From: Myxococcales bacterium
GTDB lineage: Bacteria > Myxococcota_A > Polyangia > Haliangiales > Haliangiaceae
NCBI GenBank assembly: GCA_024222395.1
Contig: JAAEPE010000714.1
Coordinates: forward strand, 1-34,722
Direction: 5' to 3'
DNA length: 34,722 nucleotides
The translations under genes were made by a program, and so were the position numbers. The notes below the pieces were generated by a model. It was not told where the DNA came from. It searched no databases and saw only the letters and a list, made by a program, of their open reading frames with translations. Positions 15,454-24,066 of the stretch are shown here, in pieces; the first letter of the stretch is position 1, and each line of letters starts with the position of its first letter.

Positions 15454-17466
15454 CTAGGCCGCTAGGACCGATTTTTGAGTTGAGCGTGCGAGATTTTCTA
15501 TCCCCACGACATCGACAATCATCGCGATACTTCCATCACTCATTACGCTCACTCCTATGATCCCTGGAACTCTTCGAAAGTTGTCCTGTAGATTCTTCAC
15601 CAGTAATTGCCGTTGGTCGACGATTTCATCGACGAGAATCGCGAGCGTGCGCTCGCCAACATTTACGACGAGTAGGACTCCGCCATTCGAGCGAGAGTCA
15701 TCTTGGTCTTCGGGGCTACTGTTCCCCAAGACATCCGCTAGGCGAACAATGGGAGTCGTTACATTGCGAACGACACAGACTTCTTCTCCGCCAGCGATTC
15801 GACGCCGCTTGACCTGATTGGGCCTGAGCGACTCAACCACGTTTGCTAGTGGCACGACATAATTCCGGTGAGAGTCTCGTATGACTAGGCCATCGATAAC
15901 CGCCATGGTCAGTGGCAACGCGATTCGAATTTTGGTTCCTGCGCCTAGTTCGGTCTTCACCGTGATGTCACCGCCGAGATTCTCGACATTCGTCTTGACG
16001 ACGTCCATGCCTACCCCACGACCGGAGACGGAAGTCACCTTCTGCGCAGTGGAGAGCCCTGGATGGAAGACAAGATTGGTGAGTTCCTGCTCGTTAGCGA
16101 CCTCACCGGGCGCGATCAATCCGCAGGATTCAGCCTTGGCCCTGAGGCGCTCAAGATCTATGCCCGCCCCATCATCAGAGATCTCAATAATCACCTCACC
16201 GCCAATATGCGCAGCGTTGATCGACAAGCACCCTTGCTCGTCCTTCCCATTCAGAGCACGTTCGACGGAATCTTCTATCCCGTGGTCGAGAGAGTTTCGA
16301 ACGACGTGACCCAGGGGATCAATGAGCAGCTCCGCGACTCTCTTATCAAGCTCAGTCTCCTGCCCAGACATTTCGAGTCGGACACTCTTGCCAAGCTGTG
16401 CGCTAAGATCGCGCACCATGCGCGGGAAGCGCCGAAGAGTTGCCTCTAGCGGAACCATGCGCATCGTGAGAACGCCTTCCTGTATGGCACGTGTATTCCG
16501 AGCGAGTTCCTCTACCGCTTCCTGCAGAAGAACTAGATCTTCCATCTTGAAATTTTGAACGATGTGCTCGATGCTTGACTGAACCGTGACGAGTTCGCCA
16601 ACCATGTTCATGAGCGCGTCAATGCGTGTGACATCGACACGCAGCGTCGACGCTTGGCCAGGTCTCTGCCGCTTTGCGTCCTTGTCTGATGCTGCGACAT
16701 CACCCCCTGGTTCTGCGCCGTTGCCAACGTTCGGTTCGATTGACCGCCGAGCCCCCGCCGGCTCAATCTCCTCCTCGACCACCAAGATGACCAATTCGAG
16801 TTCACTTGAGTACGGCTCGGCAGCTGCGACTATGTCTTCCTCCGATACGTAGCCCTGCAAGTCGAAGGTCCAACGCACGCGGGTCTCCATGCCCGTACCA
16901 GTAGGATCTGCGGGGATAGTGCTACTTTCGCCAATGAAGCCCAGCGCGGCAATCGCGTCTAGCTGCGCTTCAAACGTAGCCGACGCATCGAGCGGCAGCG
17001 GACTGAAGAGGATCTTATAGGAGATGCACTCATCGAGGCCATCGATAGCAATATCGGCCATCCTTTCGACTTCAGCCCTATGCTCGATGAGGTTGTGAAG
17101 AGCCTCGACTAGGTCGCGAAAATCTGGTTCTGGAACGTCGTGCGCCCATGCGTCCAACAGGGCACAGCACTTGTCGACGCCCTTTAGGAGCATGTCGATG
17201 AGGTCTGACGTGACCCCAACCCTATGCGTGCGAAGGGCGTCTAGGATCTCTTCAAGCTCGTGAGCCACCAATGCCAGGTTTGAGAGCCCGGCAATCGCGG
17301 AGCTGCCTTTGAGTGAGTGAGCCGCCCGAAAGACCGTATTCATCACGCTGGCATCGAGCTCGGTGTCGGAGTTGTCTCCAATCTCCATGAGCCGATTCTC
17401 TAGGATGCCTAGATGCTCGGTGGCTTCTTCTAAGAAGATCGCGGATGGTTCTGAATTGCTTGTCAT
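15454..17466 (-). CDS. cheA: Chemotaxis histidine kinase CheA
   Basis: First gene of the operon; autophosphorylates in response to receptor state and passes phosphate to response regulators. 670 residues: P1 Hpt with His50 (FRAAHSLKGSSAIAG); P2-like region about 130-215; acidic/flexible linker; P3 dimerisation (about 275-340, MNMVGELVTVQSSIEH); P4 ATPase with N box (DPLGHVVRNSLDHGIE), G1 (DDGAGID), G2 (GRGVGMD) and ALPLTMAVIDGL; P5 CheW-like about 530-660. No receiver domain is attached. CheB, its only obvious phospho-target here, lies in the same operon; cheY is absent from the window. The Shine-Dalgarno before ATG 17466 is weak. Confidence 0.96.
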   Translation of the reverse strand: MTSNSEPSAIFLEEATEHLGILENRLMEIGDNSDTELDASVMNTVFRAAHSLKGSSAIAGLSNLALVAHELEEILDALRTHRVGVTSDLIDMLLKGVDKCCALLDAWAHDVPEPDFRDLVEALHNLIEHRAEVERMADIAIDGLDECISYKILFSPLPLDASATFEAQLDAIAALGFIGESSTIPADPTGTGMETRVRWTFDLQGYVSEEDIVAAAEPYSSELELVILVVEEEIEPAGARRSIEPNVGNGAEPGGDVAASDKDAKRQRPGQASTLRVDVTRIDALMNMVGELVTVQSSIEHIVQNFKMEDLVLLQEAVEELARNTRAIQEGVLTMRMVPLEATLRRFPRMVRDLSAQLGKSVRLEMSGQETELDKRVAELLIDPLGHVVRNSLDHGIEDSVERALNGKDEQGCLSINAAHIGGEVIIEISDDGAGIDLERLRAKAESCGLIAPGEVANEQELTNLVFHPGLSTAQKVTSVSGRGVGMDVVKTNVENLGGDITVKTELGAGTKIRIALPLTMAVIDGLVIRDSHRNYVVPLANVVESLRPNQVKRRRIAGGEEVCVVRNVTTPIVRLADVLGNSSPEDQDDSRSNGGVLLVVNVGERTLAILVDEIVDQRQLLVKNLQDNFRRVPGIIGVSVMSDGSIAMIVDVVGIENLARSTQKSVLAA

Positions 17467-17600
17467 CGATTGTCTAGATAGCGTGGATGTGCCGAGATGC
17501 CGTCCCGCGGCTGCACTGATCCACTGGTGTTGCTGCTTTCGCCTGTGTTCTCGCTACGAAGCTGAGAAGGGAGTCGTGTTTCGATGTTACGAAACTCGGC

Positions 17601-18308
17601 CTACCACGAACGTACGAACGTAAATCGACCTGCCACGCCGTCACCTGATGCCTTCGAATCGTAGCCCAGAAAAATGCCGAGAGTATTATTCGCTCCGTAG
17701 CCCAGGTTTACCCTGACTCCTACGGGAATCCCGACAACACCGGAACCCGTCATATCATCGTCAGTAATCTGATAGGTGAGTTCGGCTTGAGGCCCCAAAG
17801 AGAGATTCTCAGTCGCCGCGTAGAGAAGAAAGTTGCGCGTGTAGAGACTGTCGACAGCGTCGTCCGCGAATGGAGTATTGAAGAAGCCTTGAATCCACGA
17901 CTCCAAGTAGATGGAGTCGTTCGAGTAAACCGTGAACAGCTGTGGCGCGATGAGGCTAGTGACTTCAGATGTTCCGTAGTCGACACCAAGTCCAACCATC
18001 GGCGTCACGGCAAGGTCGCCGAATGAGAACGCTGGTCCGATGTCGAACTCGGCGAATGTTCCTACGACGTAGATATCAGACGCGATACTCACGCCTCCAA
18101 CCGTATGAGTAGCTCCTACCCAAAACTGTGTTCCAAGCGCATCGGTATCAATCCGAAACCAGCCGGACACTTCTTCTTCGTCCGCTGGCGCCTCTTCGGT
18201 AGACTCTTCAGCCGGAGGTGTAGGCGAGGCATCATCTGCGACTGCGCTTGGGAGCCAAATCGCTGTCGACAGCAGGGTAGTGGTTAGAAGGTTAGTGCTG
18301 AGCTTCAT
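17601..18308 (-). CDS. Predicted outer-membrane beta-barrel protein
   Basis: 235 residues. A signal peptide (MKLSTNLLTTTLLSTAIW, then cleavage about SAVA|DD) precedes an acidic Pro/Glu-rich spacer (ASPTPPAEESTEEAPADEEE). The rest alternates polar and hydrophobic residues in strand-length units (e.g. QFWVGATHTV, FLLYAATENLSLG, GVRVNLGYGA) and ends RFTFVRSW with a terminal aromatic residue, the usual signal for outer-membrane barrel insertion. About 8 strands are likely. No family is recognised. Transcribed in the same direction as the che operon, ending 134 bp before cheA starts; a link is not evident. Confidence 0.7.
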   Translation of the reverse strand: MKLSTNLLTTTLLSTAIWLPSAVADDASPTPPAEESTEEAPADEEEVSGWFRIDTDALGTQFWVGATHTVGGVSIASDIYVVGTFAEFDIGPAFSFGDLAVTPMVGLGVDYGTSEVTSLIAPQLFTVYSNDSIYLESWIQGFFNTPFADDAVDSLYTRNFLLYAATENLSLGPQAELTYQITDDDMTGSGVVGIPVGVRVNLGYGANNTLGIFLGYDSKASGDGVAGRFTFVRSW

Positions 18309-18603
18309 GTCATTCCATTTTCGGGCAAGAGTGCATCTTGCTTAATTGACATAGTGAGTCGGCCAACTGGGCCATCCCTGGAGAGGAGATGGGTAGAGAA
18401 TGTGGAATCCCGGAAGTTCGGTGACGGCTGGCTAGATCTCTGCGCACTTACGGGCGGAGCATTGCAACAGTTCAATTTTCCAATGTGCCGAAAGCGATAC
18501 TTGACCAAGAGCAAGTCCCCTGGCTCACACGTTGCTCAGCCTTGCCGTCGAACAGAGACTTGTCTATTGAACCAGCATTAGACGGCGCTGCCTGAACACT
18601 CAG
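18309..18603. other. Intergenic stretch, no supported gene
   Basis: About 295 bp between the beta-barrel gene start and MITE copy 2. Short open frames on both strands have no recognisable motif or ribosome-binding site. The stretch must hold the promoter of the beta-barrel gene, read to the left, but no convincing -35/-10 pair could be picked. GGAATGAC before ATG 18308 is a weak ribosome-binding site. Confidence 0.5.
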
Positions 18604-18766
18604 CTAGACCGTCGAGCGAAAAGAATGACCGAGGACGGTGAGTTCTGATTTCTTGGAGTGCAAGGCGCGAATGAGGATTTTGCCGGGGCAAATGACGAAA
18701 TGAGCAACGCTGCAATCGGGAAAGCAGGACCATCAGACCGATCATTGTTTACGCTCGGCGGTCTAG
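18604..18766. mobile_element. MITE copy 2 (163 bp, CTAG-bounded)
   Basis: Same family as 1768-1929, with the same ends (CTAGACCGTCGAGCG ... CGCTCGGCGGTCTAG) and the tttgcc-gg-ggcaaa internal hairpin. It differs from copy 1 by a few substitutions and one extra base near 18653. Its right end lies 2 bp beyond the stop codon of the M23 peptidase gene (18769), so it forms the 3' flank of that gene and could act as its transcript end. No transposase is encoded. Confidence 0.9.
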
Positions 18767-18768
18767 TC

Positions 18769-19758
18769 TTAGTCAAGCGAGCCCAAGCGCATGTCGAGTA
18801 GTGGCAAAATCTCCGCACTCGCAAGCCACGGCTTCGGATCAACATAGCGAAGGTTCCGCGAAACATCGCGCACCGTGAAGTGCAGATGAGGTAATGAGTG
18901 TTCTATGCCCGTACGCCCGAGTGTGCCGAGCCACTGCCCAGCTTCGACCGGCTCTCCCGCGCGCATATCAGGAGCAGTTCTATCAAGGTGAAAATACTCG
19001 GTGCGCAGTCCGATGTCCTCGTGGCGGATCCAAACGTAGCGCCCACCACTGGCATGCCGATCCGCTTCGACCTTCTCGATGATTCCATGCCGAATCGCTA
19101 CAACGGGTGTGCCACGAGGAGCATCCAAGTCCACTCCGCAGTGACCGCGACCGCATTCCTTGGGGCGCGTCCCTGGTCGCATCGCCCTGAATAGGCGAGT
19201 CTGTTTCACGGGCACTTGCTCTTCCGAGCCGGCAACGGGGTGCACCCAGCCATCGCCTTCGGCGAGAATAGGAGCTGTGGGCTCGACAAGTTCCAATGGA
19301 TCCGACGAGAGATAGAGAAGTTCGGTTTCGGGACGAAGTTCGCTCGCAAGGTCGGGCATAGCAACAACCCTGTAGGTTTCTTGATGCCCACCGAAAGCGA
19401 GGAGCGACGTTGCAAGAATCACGATCAGTGATAAAAGAACTCGTAGACCAGATAGACGCCAACCACTCTTGGCGAAGGCGGGTTGTCCGACGCCCCCTGC
19501 TCTCGACTCACCTTCCCCGCCAACCGGCACGACTATCGTGAGAAGCGAAGCCCCCGCCTCAGTCGCTGGCAAGAGTGCCTCCCCCACCTCCGACTCAGCG
19601 ACACTCAAGAGCTGTGGCGAAGCTGCGGTCGATGGTGAGACACACTCCGTGCACAGCCTTACGACTCGCGCCCCTAGCACCCGGGCAACTGCGCGCACAG
19701 GCTCTACCGACGCGCCGCATCGGTTGCATGGAAACAGCTGAGGCGTTGACTGCGACAC
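18769..19758 (-). CDS. Zinc-ribbon, membrane-anchored LytM/M23 family peptidase
   Basis: 329 residues. Cytosolic N terminus with a zinc-ribbon-like C11-x2-C14 ... C36-x2-C39; one TM at about 104-122 (LRVLLSLIVILATSLLAF); then a periplasmic domain. The peptidase part (about 170-310) has His206 and Asp210 (GHCGVDLD), HLD at 257-259, and His291-x-His293 (LPHLHF), the Zn ligands and catalytic His of active M23 endopeptidases. Predicted to cut peptidoglycan cross-links or act in division/envelope remodelling. The start is GTG 19758 (TCG CAG follows), with only AGGCG nearby. The upstream neighbour pfkB is on the same strand 90 bp away. Confidence 0.88.
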   Translation of the reverse strand: MSQSTPQLFPCNRCGASVEPVRAVARVLGARVVRLCTECVSPSTAASPQLLSVAESEVGEALLPATEAGASLLTIVVPVGGEGESRAGGVGQPAFAKSGWRLSGLRVLLSLIVILATSLLAFGGHQETYRVVAMPDLASELRPETELLYLSSDPLELVEPTAPILAEGDGWVHPVAGSEEQVPVKQTRLFRAMRPGTRPKECGRGHCGVDLDAPRGTPVVAIRHGIIEKVEADRHASGGRYVWIRHEDIGLRTEYFHLDRTAPDMRAGEPVEAGQWLGTLGRTGIEHSLPHLHFTVRDVSRNLRYVDPKPWLASAEILPLLDMRLGSLD

Positions 19759-19848
19759 AGCGCCTAGAAGCGTAACAGAGAATCCCTTAGAGCCGTAAGG
19801 CCCCGATGGAGGCCCATGTAGGATTCGATTCCTAGAGATATTCGCAGT

Positions 19849-20781
19849 TTACTCGTAGTTGAAACGGCTTAGTTCTCGGAAGAGATCGAAGCGTTCACGA
19901 ATCATGGCTTCATCGAGATCTCGGAGGCCATCGAGGCTGAACTGCTCAACGAGGAAAGAGGCCATCACACTGCCGTAGATCATGGCTGTCCGAATGGCTT
20001 CGTGGTCGATTTCGCCACTGTAGCTCGCAAGGTAGCCCATGAACCCCCCAGCGAAACTATCACCGGCGCCAGTGGGGTCCTTGGGCTCCTCGAGAGGAAG
20101 AGCTGGGGCGAAGAAGTTGCTGCCCTCGTGGAAGAGCATGGCGCCCGCATCGCCGCGCTTGATGACAAGGGTCTCGGGGCCCATTGCCCTGATCTTCTTT
20201 GCCGCTTTGACGAGGCTGTACTCCCCTGAGAGTTGGCGCGCTTCTTCGTCGTTGATGATGAGAGTCTGCACCTTGGAGAGCATGACGTGTAGTTCGTCGA
20301 GCGCGCAGTCCATCCAGAAGTTCATTGTGTCGGCGGCGACTACGATGGGCTTCTTGGCCTGCTCCAAAACTGCACTTTGTAGACTCGGGTGGATGTTGCC
20401 CAAGAAAAGAAGCTCGCAGTCTTTGTGTGCCTCTCCGAGCTTCGGCTGAAAATCCGCGAAGACTCCAAGTTGAGTATCGAGTGTGTCTCGGCGGCTCAGA
20501 TCGTCTGAGTACTTGCCCTTCCAGAGGAAGGTCTTGCCGTCCGCGTGCTCGATGCCGCTGGTGTCGATGTTTCGACTCTCAAAATACTCGATGTGCTCTT
20601 TGGGGAAGTCGCTTCCGACAACGCCGACAATGGACACAGCGTTGGTGAAATACGCAGCGGCAGCGGAGAAGAAGGATGCCGACCCCCCGAGCAGCTGAGG
20701 GAAGTGGCCAAACGGACCGTCGATGTCATCGAATGCGACGGAGCCGACAACCAGGAGAGAGCGATTTGCGGAGTTCTTCAT
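19849..20781 (-). CDS. PfkB/ribokinase-family sugar or nucleoside kinase
   Basis: 310 residues from ATG 20781. This start overlaps the mtnP stop (ATGA), whereas the longer frame runs back into mtnP. The ribokinase fold is clear: VVGSVAFDDIDGPFG and LLGGSASFFSAAAAYF (PfkB signature 1 region), VVAADTMNFWMDCALDEL, LIINDEEARQLSGEYSL and the ATP-binding/catalytic DPTGAGDSFAGG with base Asp241. ATP-dependent phosphorylation of a sugar or nucleoside hydroxyl is expected; the substrate is not known. The FWMD and INDEEARQLSG blocks match a widespread uncharacterised subgroup. Coupling to mtnP suggests work on a purine, methylthioribose or ribose-derived compound. Confidence 0.85.
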   Translation of the reverse strand: MKNSANRSLLVVGSVAFDDIDGPFGHFPQLLGGSASFFSAAAAYFTNAVSIVGVVGSDFPKEHIEYFESRNIDTSGIEHADGKTFLWKGKYSDDLSRRDTLDTQLGVFADFQPKLGEAHKDCELLFLGNIHPSLQSAVLEQAKKPIVVAADTMNFWMDCALDELHVMLSKVQTLIINDEEARQLSGEYSLVKAAKKIRAMGPETLVIKRGDAGAMLFHEGSNFFAPALPLEEPKDPTGAGDSFAGGFMGYLASYSGEIDHEAIRTAMIYGSVMASFLVEQFSLDGLRDLDEAMIRERFDLFRELSRFNYE

Positions 20782-21689
20782 TTGACGTTTCTTCGTGACG
20801 ATAGGTACTTCGAGAGAATCGGACCGAGACGCGCTTCGGTTTCCGAAGAGATGGCTTCGGTCGGTGTGAAGATGGCGTTGTCCAGAGCGGTTGCGGCGAT
20901 ACAAGTATGCTCTGCGGGAAGATGATGCGGCATCTTTGCGACGATCTCCTTGGCCAACTCAGAATTGTACTTAAGCACCTCTAGGAGAGATGTCACGGAG
21001 ACATCGTCCTCGTCTTCGTGCCAACAATCGTAGTCAGTTGATAGCGCGAGGGTGCAGTAGCTAATCTGAGCCTCTCTTGCGAGTTTGGCCTCGGGCATAT
21101 TCGTCATACCGATGACGTCGACCCCCCAGCTGCGGTAGAGAAGCGACTCGGCTCGGGTCGAGAACTGGGGGCCATTCATAGCGAGGTACGTTCCCCCGCT
21201 GTGCACCTTGACGTCTCGGCCACAGGCCGACGCTTGCTCACACGCTATGTCGTAAGAAATCTTGGCCAGGACAGGGCTCACCGGCTCTCCGAAGGCAATA
21301 TGAGCGACGCAGCCACTGCCAAAGAACGTGCTCTCGCGTCCATGGGTTCGGTCGATGTATTGGTCCACAATGAGGATGTCCCCGGGACGCACATCTTCTC
21401 GCATAGAGCCGACAGCCGAGAGGGAGACCAAGTAATCGACCCCCATTTGCTTCAGCGCGTAGACGTTGGCGCGGTAGTTGATTTCGTGAGGCAGCAAGGT
21501 ATGCCCCTCGCCGTGGCGTGCCAAGAAGACCATCGTGACGTCGCCAGACTCAGTCTCCATCGTGCCAAGCATTAGCTTGCTCGATGGCGAACCAAAGGGA
21601 GTCTCGACGCTGTGTTCTTCTAAGTTGGCAAGGCCGGGTAGATCGTAGATGCCACTGCCACCTATCACCCCCAATACGCGATTTGTCAT
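20778..21689 (-). CDS. mtnP: S-methyl-5'-thioadenosine phosphorylase
   Basis: Cleaves methylthioadenosine, a by-product of polyamine and related synthesis, to adenine and methylthioribose-1-phosphate. 303 residues: GVIGGSGIYDLPG (phosphate-binding N terminus), FLARHGEGH, LLPHEINYRANVYALK, GGTYLAMNGPQFSTRAES, and the base/ribose-site block IGMTNMPEAKLAREA followed by STDYDCWH. This is the PNP/MTAP family, MTAP subgroup (Asp in STDYD). ATG 21689 has GAGG 7 nt upstream. Its start codon overlaps the reverse complement of the proposed kinase start (a CATG). No mtnA/mtnK neighbour; the only partner is the coupled PfkB kinase. Confidence 0.92.
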   Translation of the reverse strand: MTNRVLGVIGGSGIYDLPGLANLEEHSVETPFGSPSSKLMLGTMETESGDVTMVFLARHGEGHTLLPHEINYRANVYALKQMGVDYLVSLSAVGSMREDVRPGDILIVDQYIDRTHGRESTFFGSGCVAHIAFGEPVSPVLAKISYDIACEQASACGRDVKVHSGGTYLAMNGPQFSTRAESLLYRSWGVDVIGMTNMPEAKLAREAQISYCTLALSTDYDCWHEDEDDVSVTSLLEVLKYNSELAKEIVAKMPHHLPAEHTCIAATALDNAIFTPTEAISSETEARLGPILSKYLSSRRNVK

Positions 21690-24066
21690 GATATCCTCAC
21701 CGTGTTTTCGGTGCGGTGTACCATCTTGGGTGCGGGCTTTCAACGTGCAGAACAAGGTGGAGAAACTCGTCGCCGAGGGGCGCTACAAAGAGGCAGCCGA
21801 AGCGGCAAGTGCCTCTCATGCTCACAGTCGCGCGGCAGATCTCTACGAGAGAATCTGGAACTTTGCGGCAGCGGCCGCGTGTGCAGAAGAGGCGGGGGAT
21901 CTTCCGCGCGCACTATCCAATGCCCTCGAGGCGAAGGACTCGTCGAACGCCCAGCGCCTCGCATCTGTTTTGCGAGCACAGGGGGACGAAGGCAAGCAGC
22001 ACGCTCTAGAGGCCTTCGCCTCGAGGCGTCACTTCGCTAGTGCCGCAAAGCTCGCCGAGGAGTTGGGTGAGCACGAAGTCGCAATGCAGCACTACCTCGA
22101 TGGGCAGCTCGATGTGGACGCGGCAAGGTTGATGGTGGTATTTGGCCGGGACCGAGACGCAGGCAAACTTCTCGAGCGCGCAATTGAGACCCTAAATCCA
22201 GGCGACGAACGCAACCAGGCATCCCTCGCCTTGGGCCTCTTGCTCGCGAGGCTGATGCAGCACGAAGAGGCGATCCGCCGGCTCCAAGAGGCACGTGAGA
22301 CCAAGGCTCTTCGCGCGCAGGCTGAGCGCGCGCTCATTCGCGAGTTCGTGGCGCTAGGTTTGCGTGATGCGGCCCGAGAGGTGCTCGTGGAATTGCGCAA
22401 GAGCGACGCCTCCGTGGCGCGTGAGCTCGACGCCTTCCTGCGACAGAATCAACTCAAAGCCCCTAAGAAGCGATCCGCGCGCGAGCGCAAGATTGTCGGG
22501 GGCCGCTACAAGCTTGAACGACTCCTGGGGGCAGGCTCGTCCGGGCGTGTCTATCGAGCCAACGACGAAGTCTCCAACAAGACGGTCGCAGTGAAACTCT
22601 TAGCGGGCGCCCACGCCCATGGCAGTGAAGCCTACGCTCGCTTCGCGCGCGAGGCCAAGCTGGCGACCGGCCTGCGGCACCCAAACCTCATCGAAGTCTA
22701 CGATTTTTCCGACTCCCAAGGCTTCTTGGTCATGGAGCTCATGCCTGGAGATTCTCTGGAGAAGAAGCTCCGTGAGGGCATGACTCCGGTTTCGGTGCGG
22801 CGCATGTGCCTCGATGTCTTGAGCGGCCTCGAGCTTGCCCATCAGAGAGGCATCATTCACAGAGATCTAAAACCCGCCAATATCTTCTTCGACGCTCGTG
22901 GCATCGCCAAGATCGGCGATTTTGGTGTTGCTCACTTGCTCGACTTGGGACAAACGCAAACCGGCGGTCTAATCGGAACCCTCGCCTACATGGCTCCCGA
23001 GCAAATCACTGGTGCCCCGCTCAGTATCGCAGCCGACCTCTACGGTATCGGCGTGACGCTGTTTGAAGCGCTGACCTCCCGCCTCCCCTTCCAGGGCCCT
23101 GACTTTGTTGCCCAGCACCTGGGCGAAGAGCCTCCAGTGCCTTCAGAAGTTTCCCAGTGCGACCCATCGTGGGATGACATCATATTGCGGCTGTTGGCGA
23201 AGAATCCAGGCGACCGATTCGACTCGATCGACGCCCTCCGGCGGGCTCTCCACGCTCTTCACTTGCGGGACGAATCGCAGCCACTGCTCATCCCCGACGT
23301 GCACAATAGGACGGCGACGGTGGTCAAGCGCACGACCGGCCCCCTGGTTGCGGCAACCGCCCCCGAGAGCGCCGAAGAGGCCAAGACGCGGTATGCCTTT
23401 GAGACCCCTCTTGGCACCACGGCCAACTCCACCCTCGCCCGAGCAATCGATACGACTCTCAACCGCTCCGTTATCATCGAGAGATATTCAGAGGCGCTAA
23501 GCGAGGAGTCAGAGCGGCGCCTCTACGCGCTGGCCCGAGGTGGCGGCCCCTTCTTGCAACGGGCCCTCGCCTACGAGCGCGGCGATGGAGAGGAGAACAA
23601 ACCGGTTGCGATATTCGAGGCCCCTGCGGGCTCGCCAATAGGAGAAAGGAGCGAGGCTCTCTCGACCCGGCTGGCAACCCGGTTGCTCAAGCGTCTAGCT
23701 CGTGCAATTGCCCCCCTTCACGCGAGTGACAGAGCACACGGTAGCTTGCACGGAGCGTCAGTTCTTCTCGACGACCGCAGCCACCCCACCGTGCTCGTCT
23801 GCGGCCTCAGGGAACCCGACGAACCGCCAACCGCGGCCGATGACGTGCAGCAAATCATGCGGATCATTAGTACGTCAGTAGGTGAGCCTATCGAACAGGG
23901 AGACGACGATGCGCGGGCATTGGTAGAGGCGCTCCTCGAAACACCCGGCTACGAAACCCGTGAAACGCTCCTCTCTATGCCGCGAAACGATGGCGAAGAG
24001 CTTCACAGCCTTGCCGAAGCTATAGAGCTAGTCCTGCTTCGGCAAAAACAAGGCTCGATTCCATGA
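21688..24066 (+). CDS. TPR-like repeat, Ser/Thr protein kinase, C-terminal pseudokinase-like domain
   Basis: 792 residues from ATG 21688; ATG 21649 and GTG 21730 are alternatives, and 21730 would avoid overlapping mtnP. Residues about 15-265 are TPR-like alpha-helical repeats (Ala/Glu-rich, EGRYKEAAEAA). The kinase domain (about 270-525) is complete: glycine loop LLGAGSSGRVYRA, VAVKLL (Lys), HRDLKPANIFF (catalytic Asp), DFGVAHL, YMAPEQ and the Arg in the C-lobe. The region about 565-790 looks like a second, degenerate kinase: TLARAIDTTLNRSVIIERY and AHGSLHGASVLLDD sit where VAIK and HRDLKPxN would be, but catalytic Lys and Asp are gone. A cytosolic signalling hub common in myxobacteria; substrates are unknown. 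It overlaps the GNAT gene (ATGA). Confidence 0.88.
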   Translation: MISSPCFRCGVPSWVRAFNVQNKVEKLVAEGRYKEAAEAASASHAHSRAADLYERIWNFAAAAACAEEAGDLPRALSNALEAKDSSNAQRLASVLRAQGDEGKQHALEAFASRRHFASAAKLAEELGEHEVAMQHYLDGQLDVDAARLMVVFGRDRDAGKLLERAIETLNPGDERNQASLALGLLLARLMQHEEAIRRLQEARETKALRAQAERALIREFVALGLRDAAREVLVELRKSDASVARELDAFLRQNQLKAPKKRSARERKIVGGRYKLERLLGAGSSGRVYRANDEVSNKTVAVKLLAGAHAHGSEAYARFAREAKLATGLRHPNLIEVYDFSDSQGFLVMELMPGDSLEKKLREGMTPVSVRRMCLDVLSGLELAHQRGIIHRDLKPANIFFDARGIAKIGDFGVAHLLDLGQTQTGGLIGTLAYMAPEQITGAPLSIAADLYGIGVTLFEALTSRLPFQGPDFVAQHLGEEPPVPSEVSQCDPSWDDIILRLLAKNPGDRFDSIDALRRALHALHLRDESQPLLIPDVHNRTATVVKRTTGPLVAATAPESAEEAKTRYAFETPLGTTANSTLARAIDTTLNRSVIIERYSEALSEESERRLYALARGGGPFLQRALAYERGDGEENKPVAIFEAPAGSPIGERSEALSTRLATRLLKRLARAIAPLHASDRAHGSLHGASVLLDDRSHPTVLVCGLREPDEPPTAADDVQQIMRIISTSVGEPIEQGDDDARALVEALLETPGYETRETLLSMPRNDGEELHSLAEAIELVLLRQKQGSIP

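Noticed and set aside
17467..17600. Sigma-28 promoter before cheA
   Set aside because: No convincing TAAA-N15-GCCGATAA match was found on the reverse strand.
18305..18514. 69-codon reverse ORF overlapping the beta-barrel start by ATGA
   Set aside because: No domain or signal is visible and it has no plausible start site; the overlap looks like chance.
18354..18581. 75-codon forward ORF before MITE copy 2
   Set aside because: No ribosome-binding site or recognisable motif; it occupies the presumed promoter region of the beta-barrel gene.
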